NCBI GenBank assembly: GCA_963702495.1
Contig: CAVPDA010000003.1
Coordinates: forward strand, 186,001-250,000
From: CAVPDA01 sp963702495
GTDB taxonomy: Bacteria; Pseudomonadota; Gammaproteobacteria; Burkholderiales; Rhodocyclaceae
Direction of reading: 5' to 3'
Length of the DNA stretch: 64,000 nucleotides
Shown here in pieces: positions 62,573-64,000 of this stretch. The notes below the pieces were generated by a model. It ran no database searches. It was not told the origin of the DNA and was given only the letters and a program-made list of their open reading frames with translations. Numbering within the stretch: the stretch's first letter is position 1; each line of letters begins with the position of its first letter. The translations under genes and the position numbers were made by a program.

Positions 62573-62655
62573 TCAGAGATTCTGTGAAGAAATCGTAGCG
62601 AGCGGCCCGGGGGCAAGGCGCAAGTCGCGCCGCGACGAGACATATCAGATAGATA
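62573..62655. repeat. Truncated second copy of the MITE-like element
   Basis: TCAGAGATTCTGTGAAGAAATC, GCGAGCGGCCC, GGGCAAGGCGCAAGTCGCGC and GACGAGACA match 28510-28580, then jump to TATCAGATAGATAG, which matches about 60 bases further on. The right half is missing; the sequence switches to the ISNCY element near 62656. Confidence 0.75.
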
Positions 62656-62854
62656 GTGCCTGACCGAAAACCCCAGTTCTTTGACGTTGGAATCCGCCAC
62701 ATTGTCTTCAATTTCATGTCTGCGACGGTTTGCCCCAGGCGTCACCGGCCAATAAGTGTGCAATATCGGGAAAACATGCATGCGTCATGGCTGATAGGCA
62801 AGCGACTCTCAGTGACTCCGAACATCGCTGCATGAACGCCGGGCCTGGCGTCGG
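62656..62854 (-). mobile_element. Probable 3' end of ISNCY-family element
   Basis: Non-coding sequence between the transposase stop and the point where the MITE remnant is cut (GTGCCTGACCGAAAACCCC). It is probably the terminal region of the insertion sequence. The inverted repeat cannot be confirmed because the other end is outside the window. Confidence 0.5.
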
Positions 62855-64000
62855 CTATGCCGCCAGTTTGTGGGGCATGTCACGATCTGCGTACCGGCTC
62901 TTGCGCTTGGCCCGCCGGTTTTCCTGTTCCCGCAGGATGGCACCGATGCGATGGATGTTCCTCGCCACCACCGCCAGCGCGACGTAGCGTTTGAATCCGC
63001 CAATGCCATGGTCCGGACAGCGATCAAGCCCATGCACCTCGAGTGCGTTGATCGCCGACTCGACTGCCGAGTGCTGAGCGCGCGCCTTGACGAAGTCCTC
63101 CGTGCTCTCTACCGCTTGTGCCTGTTGCGACAGCTTGCCCTTTCTCGGCAGGGCCACCAGCTTCAGATGGGCCTGCAGTTCCTGTTGGTTGGCCGGTGAG
63201 TGGAATCCTTTGTCAAAGCTGCAGGCCTCCAGGTCGGCAAAGCGCTCCTTTGTCTCTTTGACCATGGCCACCGTCACCTGGTCATCGGTCTCCTTTTCCA
63301 TCACCCGATGATGCAGCACGAAGCGATGCTGGTCTTCCATGACGCACACCCGCAAACCCAGTTCGACCGGCACGCCGGCCTTGCCCTTGCTGATCCACTC
63401 GGTGTGCGTCTCAAACACGGAGAAGACTTTCTCAGCATGGGGGATGACCTCTCCCAGAATGACCCGCCGCCGGGTCTGATCGATCTGGCGCTCGGCATGC
63501 TTGATGAACGTCTCGATCTCGATCTTGGCCGCCAGGGACTCGATGCCGCACGCTGCACTCTTGGCGAGCGTCTCCCGGGCGTTGTCCAGATAGCCTTGCG
63601 CGACCTCCAGGTAAGCCTTGTGCGCCTCGATCACGCGCGCGTCGCTTTTCTCCTTCTGCGCTTCGCTGCGGGCCGTGCGGTGCTTGGTGCTCTGCGCGGC
63701 ACGCAGGTGCCGCTTGAGGTGTCTGACATTGTAGGCATGCTGGCGCCAGTCGCTCAAGCCTTGATCGGCGCTCAGGCGCGCGCTCAGTTCGATGACCTTG
63801 CGCGTGGCGTCAAAGAGCAGGCTGATATCGGTCGGGTAGTGCACGTCGGTCTCAACCACGAAGGAGTCGCAACGCCCACGCAGGACTTCGCCTTCCTTTT
63901 TTTTTACTAGTTCGTGACCGGCTGCGACGACGATCTGGTTGATCTTGTCCAGCAGCTCCGGTGTGAATAACGTGACGTTGTCTTTGAGCGTCTGGTAGTG
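62855..64000 (-). CDS. ISNCY-family transposase, N-terminus beyond window edge
   Basis: 381 residues visible, open to the window edge without interruption, including across a run of nine T at 63897-63905 (VKKKEGEVLRGRCDSFVVET). Family features: DSFVVETDVHYPTDISLLFD, VELGLRVCVMEDQHRFVLHH, ACSFDKGFHSPANQQEL and a C-terminus with CPDHGIGGFKRYVALAVVARN. It belongs to the roughly 450-residue ISNCY (ISDol1-type) transposases; the missing part is the first 70 residues or so. Confidence 0.88.
   Translation of the reverse strand, partial: HYQTLKDNVTLFTPELLDKINQIVVAAGHELVKKKEGEVLRGRCDSFVVETDVHYPTDISLLFDATRKVIELSARLSADQGLSDWRQHAYNVRHLKRHLRAAQSTKHRTARSEAQKEKSDARVIEAHKAYLEVAQGYLDNARETLAKSAACGIESLAAKIEIETFIKHAERQIDQTRRRVILGEVIPHAEKVFSVFETHTEWISKGKAGVPVELGLRVCVMEDQHRFVLHHRVMEKETDDQVTVAMVKETKERFADLEACSFDKGFHSPANQQELQAHLKLVALPRKGKLSQQAQAVESTEDFVKARAQHSAVESAINALEVHGLDRCPDHGIGGFKRYVALAVVARNIHRIGAILREQENRRAKRKSRYADRDMPHKLAA

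Noticed and set aside
63897..63905. Run of nine T as a transposase frameshift site
   Set aside because: The frame reads through the run correctly (VKKKEGEVLRG), so no shift is needed here.
1..64000. tRNA, rRNA, replication origin or riboswitch
   Set aside because: No cloverleaf with conserved arms, rRNA segment, DnaA-box cluster or known aptamer pattern was recognised by eye; a covariance search would be needed to exclude small RNAs.

Overview
The window is GC-rich chromosomal DNA with Shine-Dalgarno-led, densely overlapping genes. Family content (AorABC-type aldehyde oxidoreductase, KefF/KefC, ECF sigma/ChrR pair, pyruvate carboxylase, FecR/DUF6600 protein, ISL3, IS91 and ISNCY elements) fits a proteobacterium. 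A metabolically versatile betaproteobacterium of the Rhodocyclales type is my best guess, but there is no rRNA or other marker here to prove it. No tRNA, rRNA or CRISPR array was seen.

Redox block (1-17.1 kb). On the minus strand lies a tungsten aldehyde ferredoxin oxidoreductase operon: a four-cluster ferredoxin subunit, the catalytic subunit, and two FAD/NAD-binding subunits, the last cut by the window edge. On the plus strand 13 tightly overlapping genes encode an Mrp/Mbh/complex I-related membrane machine: MrpE, F and G, a DUF4040 subunit, an MbhE-MrpB fusion, an MrpC-MrpD fusion, a second antiporter-like subunit, NuoH-, NuoB-, NuoC- and NuoD-like subunits, a NuoI-GltD fusion, and a ferritin-like protein. 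The catalytic subunit has lost half of the NiFe cysteines. This suggests an ion-translocating ferredoxin:NAD(P) oxidoreductase (Mbx-like) rather than a hydrogenase, possibly sharing ferredoxin with the aldehyde oxidoreductase.

17-28.5 kb holds mostly single genes: a cold-shock protein, a Trp/Asn/Gly-rich sulfur-globule-like exported protein, a flavin reductase, a KefF/KefC pair with a frameshifted kefC, an exported cupredoxin, an FmdB zinc ribbon, a Sel1 protein, and a FecR/DUF6600 protein with a long charged repeat tail.

28.5-36.5 kb is a mobile, decayed region. A 956-bp segment (the end of a class V aminotransferase gene plus parE) is present twice as a direct repeat. It flanks 4.8 kb of foreign DNA: an AT-richer ankyrin cassette with a classical attC site, a second cassette gene split by an ISL3 element with a perfect 8-bp target duplication, two more attC-like sites, and an IS91 remnant. 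No integron integrase is present. An intact parD and a frameshifted parE follow.

36.5-47 kb contains an exported double gamma-carbonic-anhydrase-like protein (frameshifted), an AlkA-type glycosylase (frameshifted), a membrane protein with an unfamiliar C-terminal domain, an ECF sigma/ChrR-like pair, an exported truncated-globin-like protein and a DoxX protein.

47-64 kb contains pyruvate carboxylase, a hybrid PAS histidine kinase, a ferredoxin-NADP reductase, and a compact minus-strand operon of metallophosphoesterase, CHAT-domain protease and class 3 lipase. That operon is the best candidate for an undescribed protease-effector system. It is followed by a triple-BON protein, a radical SAM gene with an in-frame UGA, and the end of an ISNCY transposase. 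Many single-base frameshifts occur between 20 and 56 kb. They may be real decay or sequencing error, and this affects every pseudogene call below.
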